This document shows positions 1-7,906 of a stretch of DNA of 22,962 nucleotides, one piece after another. The position numbers and the translations under genes are program-made. Location of the stretch: contig JAJXSV010000007.1 of NCBI GenBank assembly GCA_021784375.1, positions 1 through 22,962 on the forward strand. The letters are read 5' to 3'. How positions within the stretch are numbered: position 1 is the stretch's first letter; the number at the start of each line of letters is the position of its first letter. The notes beneath the pieces were generated by a model. The model saw only the letters and a program-made list of their open reading frames with translations, was not told the DNA's origin and made no database searches. Origin of the DNA: Actinomycetes bacterium. Its GTDB lineage: Bacteria; Actinomycetota; Actinomycetes; S36-B12; UBA5976.

Positions 1-8
1 TCCGATCT
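1..8. other. Probable sequencing-adapter remnant at contig edge
   Basis: The first eight bases, TCCGATCT, equal the last eight bases of the common Illumina adapter end (GCTCTTCCGATCT). The final T joins the following AG to make a TAG stop in the pullulanase frame at 8-10, immediately before an otherwise open and well-conserved reading frame. An adapter remnant explains both the match and the misplaced stop. That it is an artefact is an inference. Confidence 0.6.
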
Positions 9-13
9 AGACC

Positions 14-1960
14 GTGTACGGCTCGCGCACTGCACTGCTGGGCGACGTCCTCACCAGCCAGGCCTTCAATGACGCGTACACGTACGACGGCAACGACCTC
101 GGCAACACCTATGGTGCGACCTCAACCGCGTTCCGGGTGTGGGCACCGACGGCGAGCGCTGCGAGCCTGCTGGTCTACCCGAGTGCGGATCCGAGCGCGC
201 AACCGACGGTCTATCCGATGAGCGCAGACGTGAAGGGCACATGGTTCGCCAGACTGTCCGGTGATCGCAACGGCACCATCTACACCTACAGGGTGAGGCT
301 CGGCGACGCGTGGAGTGAGGCGGTCGACCCCTACGTCCGGGCGACCACGGTCAACGGGCTGCGGGGCGTGGTGGTGGACCTCAGCAGGACGAATCCCGCG
401 AGATGGACGTCCGCCAAGCCTCCATTCAGCGGCAACGCCACAGACGCAGTCATCTATGAGCTTCATGTGCGCGACCTCTCGATGGACCCGAGCAGTGGCA
501 TCAGTGCCGCGCACAAGGGCAAGTTCCTGGCCCTGACGGAACACGGCACTACCACGCCGGACGGCAAGGCGAAGACGGGCATCGATGCGATCAAGGAACT
601 CGGTGTCACCCACGTCCAGCTCCTGCCGATATACGACTTCAAGACCATCGATGAGACGACGAACGACCAGTTCAACTGGGGCTACGACCCGCAGAACTAC
701 AACGTTCCCGAGGGCAGCTACTCGACGAACCCCGCCGATCCCACGAACCGCATCATGGAGCTCAAGCAGACCGTGCAGTCACTGCACGACGATGGCCTGC
801 GCGTCGTCATGGATGTCGTGTACAACCATGTCTTCGACGCCAGCGCCAGCAGTTTCGAACGACTGGTGCCGGGCTACTTCTTCCGCATGAATCCCGATGG
901 CAGTTACGGCAACGCCACGGGAGTGGGCAACGAGGTCGCCTCGGAGCGGCCCATGGTGAGCAAGTTCATCGCCGACTCGGTGGGCTACTGGGCCACGGAG
1001 TACCACATCGATGGCTTCCGCTTCGACCTGATGGGCGTCCTTGACATCGCAACCATGAACCGCATCCGTGCCGAACTGGATGCGATCGATCCCAGCATCC
1101 TGATGATCGGTGAGGGCTGGAACATGGGGAACCTCCTGCCCGACAACCAGAAGGCCGACCAGGTGAACGCCGCCCGTCTGCCCCGCATCGGCCAGTTCAA
1201 TGACGGGATCCGCGACGGCATCAAGGGCTCCGTGTTCAACGCGACGGAGCGCGGGTACGCGCAGGGGGCCACGGGCAGGCTGCCTGACGTCAAGGCCGGC
1301 ATCGTGGCGAATGTCCCGTTCCCGCATGGCATCGGCGGAACCTGGGGGGCCATCCAACCGGGGCAGTCGGTGACCTACGTGGAGGCGCACGACAACCTCA
1401 CGCTGTTCGACAAGCTGCAGGCCAGCATGCCCCGGGCCTCGTCGGCGGAGCGCATGCGCGTATTCCGACTCGCCAGTTCCATCGCCCTCCTCGCGCAGGG
1501 TGTCGCCTTCATCGACTCCGGCCAGGAGTTCATGCGTACCAAGGGTGGCGACGCCAACTCGTACAAGTCACCCGACTCCGTGAATTCGTTGAAGTGGCTG
1601 TCGCGCGAGAAGAACCTCAGCACGGTCACCTACTTCAAGGGCCTCATCGCACTGCGTAGGACGCATCCCGCATTCCGCATGACGACCGCAGCGGCCATCG
1701 TCAAGGGCCTGCGCTTCCTGGCTGCACCACGAGGCGTCGCCGAGTACTCCATCAGTGGCTCCGTTTCGGGCGATGCGTGGCGGTCGATCGTGGTCGCGCA
1801 CAACCCGAACCCGAAGCCGGTGACCATCACGCTTCCTGTGAAGGGCAATTGGCAGGTGGTCGTGAACGGCGTGAGGGCCGGCACGGCCACCCTGCAACTG
1901 CTCAGGTCGGTTAGGATCGTGCGTGTGCCTGCGCAGACCACGCTGGTACTGCACAGCTGA
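14..1960 (+). CDS. pulA: Type I pullulanase (GH13), 5' end missing
   Basis: This is a debranching enzyme that hydrolyses alpha-1,6 branches in pullulan, glycogen or starch-derived dextrins. The type I signature FNWGYDP lies at residues 220-226, counting from the GTG at 14. The GH13 catalytic triad is visible: nucleophile Asp338 in GFRFDLMG, acid/base Glu367 in IGEGW, and transition-state Asp460 in EAHDN. A CBM48-like beta-sandwich (FRVWAPTA) precedes the barrel, and a C-terminal beta domain ends at residue 648. Type I pullulanases such as AmyX carry roughly 90 further N-terminal residues, which are absent here. An in-frame TAG at 8-10 falls in probable adapter sequence, so the GTG at 14 is unlikely to be the native start. 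It has no ribosome binding site. The gene converges on the antiporter gene with only 16 bases between stops. Family assignment is secure; whether the enzyme is exported cannot be judged. Confidence 0.93.
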   Translation: MYGSRTALLGDVLTSQAFNDAYTYDGNDLGNTYGATSTAFRVWAPTASAASLLVYPSADPSAQPTVYPMSADVKGTWFARLSGDRNGTIYTYRVRLGDAWSEAVDPYVRATTVNGLRGVVVDLSRTNPARWTSAKPPFSGNATDAVIYELHVRDLSMDPSSGISAAHKGKFLALTEHGTTTPDGKAKTGIDAIKELGVTHVQLLPIYDFKTIDETTNDQFNWGYDPQNYNVPEGSYSTNPADPTNRIMELKQTVQSLHDDGLRVVMDVVYNHVFDASASSFERLVPGYFFRMNPDGSYGNATGVGNEVASERPMVSKFIADSVGYWATEYHIDGFRFDLMGVLDIATMNRIRAELDAIDPSILMIGEGWNMGNLLPDNQKADQVNAARLPRIGQFNDGIRDGIKGSVFNATERGYAQGATGRLPDVKAGIVANVPFPHGIGGTWGAIQPGQSVTYVEAHDNLTLFDKLQASMPRASSAERMRVFRLASSIALLAQGVAFIDSGQEFMRTKGGDANSYKSPDSVNSLKWLSREKNLSTVTYFKGLIALRRTHPAFRMTTAAAIVKGLRFLAAPRGVAEYSISGSVSGDAWRSIVVAHNPNPKPVTITLPVKGNWQVVVNGVRAGTATLQLLRSVRIVRVPAQTTLVLHS

Positions 1961-1976
1961 ACGGCCGATCGGTCCG

Positions 1977-3029
1977 TCAACGGAGGATGAGCAGCCCGAC
2001 TGCGAATGCCGGGTAGAAGGCGAAGGCCCAGGCCAGACGCGATGCCGTGAAGCGCTGCTTCGACAGCAGCCACAGGAGGTAGGCGATGGCGACCATCGTG
2101 ATCACACCGGAGAGCATGAGCACGTGGTCGAACTTCCACGGCGTGAACAGGATGCCCAGGCCGGAGGGGATGGTGGCCTGGATCATCATGGCGCCGCTGA
2201 TGTTGGCGAGTGCCAGCGACGTCTTCCCCTGGCGCACCCAGATGATCGCGTTCATGACCTCGGGAAGTTCCGTGGCGACGGGTGACAGCAGCAGGGCGGT
2301 GACGGAAGGGGCCAGTCCGATGGCCGGGCCGGCCCACTCCAACTGTGCTACGAACAGTTGTGACGCCGCGAAGATGAGCGCCAGGGTGACCAGTGTCTGC
2401 ACCGCGATGGCCCAGCCCGCGGGTGTGCTCGCACGGGGTTGCAGCTTGAGCGGCTCGAGGTCAGCGTCGGAGTGGGTCTCGGAGTCATCGCGCATCTCGC
2501 GCACGAAGTACGCCGCGTAGGCCGCGAAGAACAGCAGCCCCAAGGCGGGTTTGAAGCTGAAGGCGACGAGTCCCAGCCCCACCTTGAACACGAAGATGGT
2601 GAGGAACCACCGCTGGTCGCGGGGCAGTCGGCTGAGGTCCGCGCCGTCCATGGGATCGATGGACTGATGTCCGTGTCTCGGGCCCGGTGCCAGCAGCGAT
2701 TCGCGCAGGAGGGCCTGAAGCGTGCGCCTTCTGCGCAGCAGCACCAATCCGGTGACGCCGTAGGCGATGGTGGCGAGCGCGAGCGGCCCGCCCATGGCCG
2801 CTCCGACGCCGATGTCCTTGGCGGCGCTCGAGTGACGCATGGTCACTGCCACCAGGGTGACGACGCTCTCAGGAAGCGCAGTGCCGGCGGCTGCCAGGAT
2901 GGTGCCGATGGCAAGCGTGCCCATGCGCATGCGGATGCCCAGCCACTCGACGGCATTCACGAACCACTCGCAGGACAAGTAGATGACCACCGCGCATCCG
3001 AGCAGCAGCAGTGCGTGGATGAGCGCCAT
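1977..3029 (-). CDS. CaCA-family sodium/calcium antiporter-like membrane protein
   Basis: This is an integral membrane cation antiporter of 350 residues, predicted to exchange Ca2+ (or another cation) for Na+ or H+. The two inverted alpha-repeats that form the ion site are recognisable: G-T-A-L-P-E around Glu54 in the N-terminal half, and V-A-T-E-L-P-E around Glu254/Glu257 followed by NISGAMM in the C-terminal half. They are separated by a charged cytoplasmic loop at residues 98-142 and further membrane segments. Length fits the bacterial YrbG/CaxA-like group. The ATG at 3029 is chosen because GGAGG lies 8 bases upstream. An upstream TTG at 3089 is in frame but would translate through that ribosome binding site. 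The second repeat has A-N-I-S-G instead of the common GN-x-x-GS-N, so ion specificity is uncertain. Confidence 0.85.
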   Translation of the reverse strand: MALIHALLLLGCAVVIYLSCEWFVNAVEWLGIRMRMGTLAIGTILAAAGTALPESVVTLVAVTMRHSSAAKDIGVGAAMGGPLALATIAYGVTGLVLLRRRRTLQALLRESLLAPGPRHGHQSIDPMDGADLSRLPRDQRWFLTIFVFKVGLGLVAFSFKPALGLLFFAAYAAYFVREMRDDSETHSDADLEPLKLQPRASTPAGWAIAVQTLVTLALIFAASQLFVAQLEWAGPAIGLAPSVTALLLSPVATELPEVMNAIIWVRQGKTSLALANISGAMMIQATIPSGLGILFTPWKFDHVLMLSGVITMVAIAYLLWLLSKQRFTASRLAWAFAFYPAFAVGLLILR

Positions 3030-3102
3030 GATCCCTGCCTCCAGTGTCGTCGCGGACGACGCTAAGGGACGGGCCGGTGCCTGCGCCAATGGGGTCGGTG
3101 AA

Positions 3103-3131
3103 GGGGGTGGACCACTCAGTGGTCCACCCCC
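3103..3131 (-). terminator. Hairpin terminator between two minus-strand genes
   Basis: GGGGGTGGACCACT and AGTGGTCCACCCCC form a perfect 14-bp inverted repeat around a single central C. In practice it would fold as an 11-12 bp stem with a short loop. It starts 18 bases past the stop of the small duplicated-motif gene at 3150 and lies before the antiporter gene. No T-tract follows, as is common in high-GC actinobacteria. Its placement suggests it ends the upstream transcript and leaves the antiporter to its own promoter. Confidence 0.7.
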
Positions 3132-3149
3132 GCTTGCTGTGCGTCGCGA

Positions 3150-3617
3150 TCAGGCAGTGGTGCCCGACGAACTGCTGCTGGATGAGGACGAGCTCGTCAG
3201 CTGCGCATCGCGTGCGGCCTCCGCTGCCTGGCGGGCCGCTGATTCCGTCGCCTCATGGGCGGGATCGGTGTTCGAGTGCCCACCGAAGCCGCCCGGGCCG
3301 TGGTCACCGTCACCGTCGCCCATGCCCGCCGGAGGTACACCGGTGGCATCAGCACGCACTTCGGCCGCCTTCTGGGCTGCGGACTCCGCCGCCTCATGGG
3401 CGGGATCGGTGTTCGAGTGCCACCTCTGCGTCGCCGTGGGGGTGTCGCTCGACGCCGTCGCGCTGGCGGAGGACGGCGTGGTGGCGGTGTTCGTGTCAGC
3501 GGATGCGGATCCGGTGAGCATGACGGCGCCACCGATGAGGGCACCGGCGGCGACGAGGCCGACCGCGCCGATGAGGGTCTTGCGACGACCGGCGCCGCTT
3601 GTGGATTCGTTCGACAT
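3150..3617 (-). CDS. Small membrane-anchored or secreted protein with duplicated HSNTDPAHE motif
   Basis: The function is not recognised. The 155-residue product has a basic start (GRRK at 10-13), a hydrophobic segment at about 14-35 and an A-S-A-D site at 38-41 that could be cut by signal peptidase, so it is probably exported or anchored. The rest is low complexity: a Thr/Ser/Ala-rich stretch at 41-64, then two copies of a 25-residue unit beginning HSNTDPAHEA (67-91 and 114-138, 19 of 25 identical) separated by a Gly/Asp/His-rich linker, then a run of ten serines near the C-terminus. The Ala/Glu-rich units should be helical. The ATG at 3617 is chosen because AAGGA sits about 6 bases upstream; the frame stays open further upstream without another good site. 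Proteins with similar N-T-D-P-A-H-E units occur in actinobacteria as uncharacterised envelope proteins (from memory). Confidence 0.75.
   Translation of the reverse strand: MSNESTSGAGRRKTLIGAVGLVAAGALIGGAVMLTGSASADTNTATTPSSASATASSDTPTATQRWHSNTDPAHEAAESAAQKAAEVRADATGVPPAGMGDGDGDHGPGGFGGHSNTDPAHEATESAARQAAEAARDAQLTSSSSSSSSSSGTTA
3249..3421. repeat. 32-bp exact direct repeat, 141-bp period, within the small envelope-protein gene
   Basis: Bases 3249-3280 and 3390-3421 are identical over 32 bp. They encode the HSNTDPAHEA core of the two protein repeats. The period of 141 bp is exactly 47 codons, so the duplication keeps the frame and unequal recombination could change the copy number without disrupting the gene. 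Confidence 0.85.
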
Positions 3618-4025
3618 GATGCTTCCTTGTCCGAGGCGCCGGGGCGGAACCTCTGCGCGCGACGCTAGGGCGCGAGAGTCATGGGGCCATGAGCCGTTGT
3701 CCCAGATCGATCCAAGACTCGGCTGACATTTGCAAGCGCCCGGGCACCGGGATTCTGAGCAGTATTCACAACGCCTTTTCGACATGCGTTGGCGTTGGGC
3801 GAGTTGTGACACTGATGCACATGAAGGCGGCTGCCGCCTTCAGCCGCGCATGCTCCGCGACCTCCCGCTGCCCGGGATCGCTTCGTTGCAGGTTGGTGAA
3901 CCTTGCCAATGAGTGGAAACACGGCTTGGCAGGCGATGGGCCCCGACCTAGCGTCACGCGCGCCACTGGATCGTTCCATGGCGAGGTCCCGCCTGTGGCC
4001 GCGATGAGGATGGAGGTGTGGCCCC
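3618..4025. other. Intergenic region between the envelope-protein gene and the rhamnosidase gene
   Basis: These 408 bases separate divergent genes. Reading frames here resemble no known protein and have no convincing ribosome binding sites. It holds an 8-bp-stem hairpin at 3823-3841 (GAAGGCGG/CCGCCTTC, loop CTG), an operator-like site at 3904-3918, an inverted repeat TGCCAA (3904-3909)/TTGGCA (3926-3931), and the rhamnosidase ribosome binding site at 4012-4016. It is locally less GC-rich around 3740-3800. Promoters for both flanking genes must lie here, but no clear -35/-10 pair could be assigned. Confidence 0.6.
3904..3918. promoter_or_regulatory. Candidate IclR-type operator upstream of the rhamnosidase gene
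   Basis: TGCCAATGAGTGGAA matches the perfect palindrome TGCCATTGAATGGCA of the iclR/solute-binding-protein intergenic region (8759-8773) at 12 of 15 positions, including the left half-site TGCCA. It lies 107 bases before the rhamnosidase start. Shared control by the local IclR protein is an inference. Confidence 0.35.
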
Positions 4026-6362
4026 GTGTCCTGCGAGTGCGCCGGAGACCTTGCAACGGCGTGGATCCGGGTCGCGGAGGCGTCGCCGGCCCCCGTGGGG
4101 GAGCGCCCGGTGTACCTCCTCCGCAGCGAGTTCACGCTGCGTTCGATGCCGGTCGAGGGCTCCCTTCGCATCACGGCGCAGGGCATGTACTGCGCCTTCA
4201 TCAACGGGGTCCGTGTCGGCGATGCCGAGTTGCGACCGGGCTTCACGCAGTTCGAGCACCGCATCGAATTCCAGGAGTACCCGGTGTCGCACCTGCTTCG
4301 GGAGGGCCCCAACGCGATCGTCGCGCAATTGGGGGACGGCTGGTTCCGCGGCGCCAACGGGATCCTCCAGATCCCTGACCAATGGGGCGCGCACGTGGCG
4401 CTGTCGGCACAACTCGACGTCACCATGCGCGATGGAAACTGCCAGCGCGTGCTCACAGGAACGGGATGGCGGGTCGCGCCCAGTCACATCATGGCTGCTG
4501 ACCTGTTCCGTGGGCAGCGCGAAGATCGTCGACGCTTCGACCGGGCTGTGTACCTGCCCGGGCACGACGACAGTTCGTGGGACCAGCCCCTGCCACACGT
4601 GGTGGCGGCCGCGCTCCTTCCGCCATCCGCCCCGACGGTTCGATGCATCGAGCGCCTGTTCCCGCAATCCATCACCGAGCCGCGCCCCGGGGTGTGGGTC
4701 GCTGACTTCGGCCAGAACATCAACGGTTGGACGCGGCTCCGGCGACTGGGCCCTGCCGGCAACGTCGTGACCCTCACCCACGGCGAGGCCCTTGATGCCG
4801 CCGGCGATGTCACGCTCACGCACCTCGACGTCCACTTCCCCGGCATCGACGGCGGCGTCGACTGCCACCAGGTCGACCAGGTGGTGTCCGCCGGCCGCGA
4901 AGGCGACGTGTTCGAGCCCCACTTCACAACGCACGGTTTCCGCTATGTGCGAGTGGAGGGCCTGGGCGCGATGCATGCGTCGGACATCGAAGCCGTCGTG
5001 GTGCACAGTGACCTCCGCCGCATCGGCGGCTTCGACTCCCATGATGAGCGCCTGCGCTGGCTGCACGAGGCCACGGTGTGGAGCTTCCGTGGCAATGCCT
5101 GCGAGATCCCCACTGATTGTCCGACGCGCGAGCGAGCGGGCTGGACCGGCGACTGGCAGGTCTTCGCCCCCACTGCCGCGTACCTCTTTGACGTGGAGTC
5201 CTGGAGCCTGCGATGGCTGCGTGACGTCATGCTCGACCAGCACGCGGACGGCATCATCGAGCACATCTCGCCCGCGGAGCGCAGGCCGATCCCCGGTCCG
5301 CTCGCGGACACGCACGGCTCCGCGGGTTGGGGCGACGTCATCGTCTCGGCACCGCTCGACCTGTACGACGCCTATGCGTCCACCACCGCGCTCGCGCAGT
5401 CCTGGGACGCGGCCGTGCGCTGGGTCGCCTACGCCGAGGCCTCGGCGGCCGGCGCGCGGCATCCCTCGCGCACCGGACCGGCGGCGCCGCATGAGCGCTA
5501 CCTCTGGGACTCCCGCTTCCACTTCGGGGAGTGGCTCGAACCGGATGCGGACCTGCGTGACTTCGGCGCGTTCATGGGGGCAGACAAGTCCGAGGTGGCG
5601 ACGGCGTACCTTGCCCGCTCCGCCGCGCAGATGGCGCGCATCGCCGACATCCTCGGCAAGGGAACGGACATCGGGAAGCGCTACTCGGCACTGGCCGACG
5701 GTGCCCGAGACGCATGGCAACGGGAATTCATCGATGCAGATGGGCGATTGCGCGTGGGCACACAGGCCGCACACGTGCGCGCGCTGCACTTCGGGCTCGT
5801 GCCCGAGTGCCAACGGGCCGCGATCGCAGCGGACCTGGTTGCGCTCATCCGGGCAGCGGGCACCCATGTCGGTACGGGCTTCCTGTCGACGCCCTACCTG
5901 CTCCCGGCACTCGCCGACAACGGCTTCCCGGACGTCGCCTACGAGCTGCTGTTGCAGGACACGCCACCGTCCTGGATGTACATGCGCAGCAAGGGTGCGA
6001 CGACCATCTGGGAGGACTGGAACGGCATCGACGGCGAAGGCATCGCGCATGCCTCGCTGAATCACTACTCCAAGGGCGCGGTCGCGTCCTTCCTGCATCG
6101 GTACGTGGCCGGGCTGCGCCTGCGCGCTCCCGGCTATCGGGTGTTCCACGTCGAACCGGTGATGGGCGGCGGCATCACGGGCGCCTCAACCTGGCAGGAC
6201 ACTCCGTACGGGCGCCTTGAGGTGGCATGGCGGGTCGTGGCCGGTCGCTTCCGATTGGAAGTGACGAAGCCCGAGCAGTGCCGGGGCCTGCTCGTCCTGC
6301 CGGATGGCCGTGCGCACGCGTTCGACACGGGCACCGGCTGCAAGCTGGAGTGCGCGCTTTGA
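4026..6362 (+). CDS. Alpha-L-rhamnosidase (GH78)
   Basis: This enzyme hydrolyses terminal alpha-L-rhamnosyl residues from glycosides or oligosaccharides. The 778-residue product begins with the beta-sandwich domains typical of GH78 (FINGVRVGDAELRPGFT at about 59-75; DFGQNINGW at about 224-232). These precede an (alpha/alpha)6 barrel with DCPTRER at 364-370 followed by GWTGDWQ, in which Glu369 corresponds to the family's general acid. Further barrel motifs are AGWGDV, GTGFLSTPYLLPAL and TTIWEDWNG with Glu663, and a C-terminal beta domain follows. The usual motif is CPQRDER; here it is one residue shorter. The GTG at 4026 is chosen because GGAGG (4012-4016) lies 9 bases upstream. No signal peptide is present, so it probably acts in the cytoplasm on imported substrate. 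The stop overlaps the next gene's start, indicating an operon with the GH43 gene. Confidence 0.92.
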   Translation: MSCECAGDLATAWIRVAEASPAPVGERPVYLLRSEFTLRSMPVEGSLRITAQGMYCAFINGVRVGDAELRPGFTQFEHRIEFQEYPVSHLLREGPNAIVAQLGDGWFRGANGILQIPDQWGAHVALSAQLDVTMRDGNCQRVLTGTGWRVAPSHIMAADLFRGQREDRRRFDRAVYLPGHDDSSWDQPLPHVVAAALLPPSAPTVRCIERLFPQSITEPRPGVWVADFGQNINGWTRLRRLGPAGNVVTLTHGEALDAAGDVTLTHLDVHFPGIDGGVDCHQVDQVVSAGREGDVFEPHFTTHGFRYVRVEGLGAMHASDIEAVVVHSDLRRIGGFDSHDERLRWLHEATVWSFRGNACEIPTDCPTRERAGWTGDWQVFAPTAAYLFDVESWSLRWLRDVMLDQHADGIIEHISPAERRPIPGPLADTHGSAGWGDVIVSAPLDLYDAYASTTALAQSWDAAVRWVAYAEASAAGARHPSRTGPAAPHERYLWDSRFHFGEWLEPDADLRDFGAFMGADKSEVATAYLARSAAQMARIADILGKGTDIGKRYSALADGARDAWQREFIDADGRLRVGTQAAHVRALHFGLVPECQRAAIAADLVALIRAAGTHVGTGFLSTPYLLPALADNGFPDVAYELLLQDTPPSWMYMRSKGATTIWEDWNGIDGEGIAHASLNHYSKGAVASFLHRYVAGLRLRAPGYRVFHVEPVMGGGITGASTWQDTPYGRLEVAWRVVAGRFRLEVTKPEQCRGLLVLPDGRAHAFDTGTGCKLECAL

Positions 6363-7906
6363 AGACCTTTCGCAATCCGGTGATCCGCGGGGTCTCACCC
6401 GATCCGTCGATCTGCCGCGTGGGCAACGACTTCTTCCTGGCCACCAGCAGCTTCGACTTCTGGCCCGGCATCCCCATCCACCACTCAACGGACCTGGTGC
6501 ACTGGGAGCTCATCGGGCATGCCGTCACCCGCCCCGACCAGGTGCGACCGAACGGTGACCCGGACGGCCCCTTCAATCTCTTCGCTCCGACCCTGCGCCA
6601 TCATGAGGGCACCTTCTTCGTCGCGTGCACGAATGCCAGTCCCCGCGATCCCGCACTCGGCGTGACGGGCGGCGTCGTCGGCAACTTCATCGTGCACACG
6701 GAGGACCCCACGGGCGAATGGTCACCAGCCGCCTGGGTGGACCAGGAGGCCTTCGATCCCTCCCTCGCATTCGAGGACGCCACCTGCTACTACACGCGTC
6801 GCACACTCGACCTCCGGGATCCCGAGCGCGGACTCGGCCCCATCGTGCAAGGCGAGGTGGACCCGCTCACGGGCAGGATCCTGCGAGCCCTGCAGCCGAT
6901 CACCCCTGGCCACGGCGGCTTCTGCTCCAACGACATCGAGGGTCCACACCTGTACAAGCTGAACGGCCTCTACTACCTGTTCTCCGCCGAGGGCGGAACG
7001 GAGAAGGGGCACATGCAGACGGTCGCCCGCAGCACCTCCCCGTACGGCCCTTTCGATCCGGCACCTCACAATCCTGTGCTCACGCATCGACACCTGGTGG
7101 TGAATCCCATTCAATGCACGGGCCATGCGGATCTCGTCGAGGCCCCTGACGGCAGGTGGTGGGCGGTGTTCCTGGCCACCAGGTCAGGTCGCGTGCAGGG
7201 TCCCAATCTGCTCGGCAGGGAGACCTGGTTGGCTCCGGTCGAGTGGTGCGAGGGCTGGCCGGTCATCGGCAGTGCCGGCACAGTCTCCTTCGAAATGGCC
7301 GCTCCGGCGCTCAAGCAGGCCAGAACGTCGTTGCGCAGCAAGGGGAATCCGTGGCTCGACGGTTGGAGCACGCGCGGTTTCCCGCTCGCCGACATCGAGA
7401 TACAGCGGGTCGGGCAGGCGACGGAGATGCGCCTGCCCAGCCTCCCCGGCACGCTTGACGGACCGGATCGCGTCCCTGCGGTCCTGCTGCGGCAGCTCGA
7501 GCAGGAGGCGTCGTTCCACGCGACCGTCGCTACATGGCCGCGACGCGGGGTCCGCGCAGGGATCACCGCCTACGCCGGCAGGGAGCATCATTACGAGTTG
7601 TTCGTCGAGTGGGCTGCCCACGGCCCCATCGCCGCCGTGCGACGTCGGGTGGCCGACCTCGAGCAGACGGACTTCCTCGCCCTGCCCGACGGACCGGTGT
7701 CCCTGGAAGTCACATGCGACGGCCTGGACTACCGCTTCGAGGTCATGGTGGCGGGTGACCGCATCTGTGTCGGCACCGGCGCAGCGCGGCTGCTCGATGC
7801 GAATCTGGCGCCGGGGTTCGGCAGCGTGCGGCTCGGCGTTTTCGTCACGGGCGTGCGGAGCGACCTCGTGCGCTTCACCGACGTGGGCGGGGTGAATGTG
7901 GGCTAG
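6359..7906 (+). CDS. GH43 glycoside hydrolase (beta-xylosidase/alpha-L-arabinofuranosidase type)
   Basis: This is a probable exo-acting beta-xylosidase or alpha-L-arabinofuranosidase of 515 residues. The five-bladed propeller motifs are in order: SPDPSI with base Asp15, HHSTDLVHW, FAPTLRHHEGTFF, FDPSL with pKa-modulating Asp133, and IEGPHLYKLNGLYYLF with acid Glu194. A C-terminal concanavalin-like domain, as in GH43 subfamilies 11/12, covers about residues 310-515. Pentose specificity cannot be settled from the sequence. The start is taken as TTG at 6359, because GGAG (6347-6350) is 8 bases upstream and the start overlaps the rhamnosidase stop as TTGA. An in-frame GTG at 6350 is the alternative, adding three residues. 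No signal peptide is seen, so it is likely cytoplasmic. Its stop codon overlaps that of the convergent iclR-family gene. Confidence 0.9.
   Translation: MKTFRNPVIRGVSPDPSICRVGNDFFLATSSFDFWPGIPIHHSTDLVHWELIGHAVTRPDQVRPNGDPDGPFNLFAPTLRHHEGTFFVACTNASPRDPALGVTGGVVGNFIVHTEDPTGEWSPAAWVDQEAFDPSLAFEDATCYYTRRTLDLRDPERGLGPIVQGEVDPLTGRILRALQPITPGHGGFCSNDIEGPHLYKLNGLYYLFSAEGGTEKGHMQTVARSTSPYGPFDPAPHNPVLTHRHLVVNPIQCTGHADLVEAPDGRWWAVFLATRSGRVQGPNLLGRETWLAPVEWCEGWPVIGSAGTVSFEMAAPALKQARTSLRSKGNPWLDGWSTRGFPLADIEIQRVGQATEMRLPSLPGTLDGPDRVPAVLLRQLEQEASFHATVATWPRRGVRAGITAYAGREHHYELFVEWAAHGPIAAVRRRVADLEQTDFLALPDGPVSLEVTCDGLDYRFEVMVAGDRICVGTGAARLLDANLAPGFGSVRLGVFVTGVRSDLVRFTDVGGVNVG

Noticed and set aside
3030..3089. 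TTG start at 3089 for the antiporter
   Set aside because: It would translate through the GGAGG that sits 8 bases before ATG 3029, and the added residues are not membrane-like.
3967..3978. TGGATCGTTCCA as a LacI- or IclR-type operator before the rhamnosidase gene
   Set aside because: Only 4-bp arms are complementary and the centre is not symmetric. The 3904 site has better support.
3954..6149. 731-codon minus-strand frame opposite the rhamnosidase gene
   Set aside because: It shows no recognisable motif, while the plus-strand frame carries full GH78 signatures.
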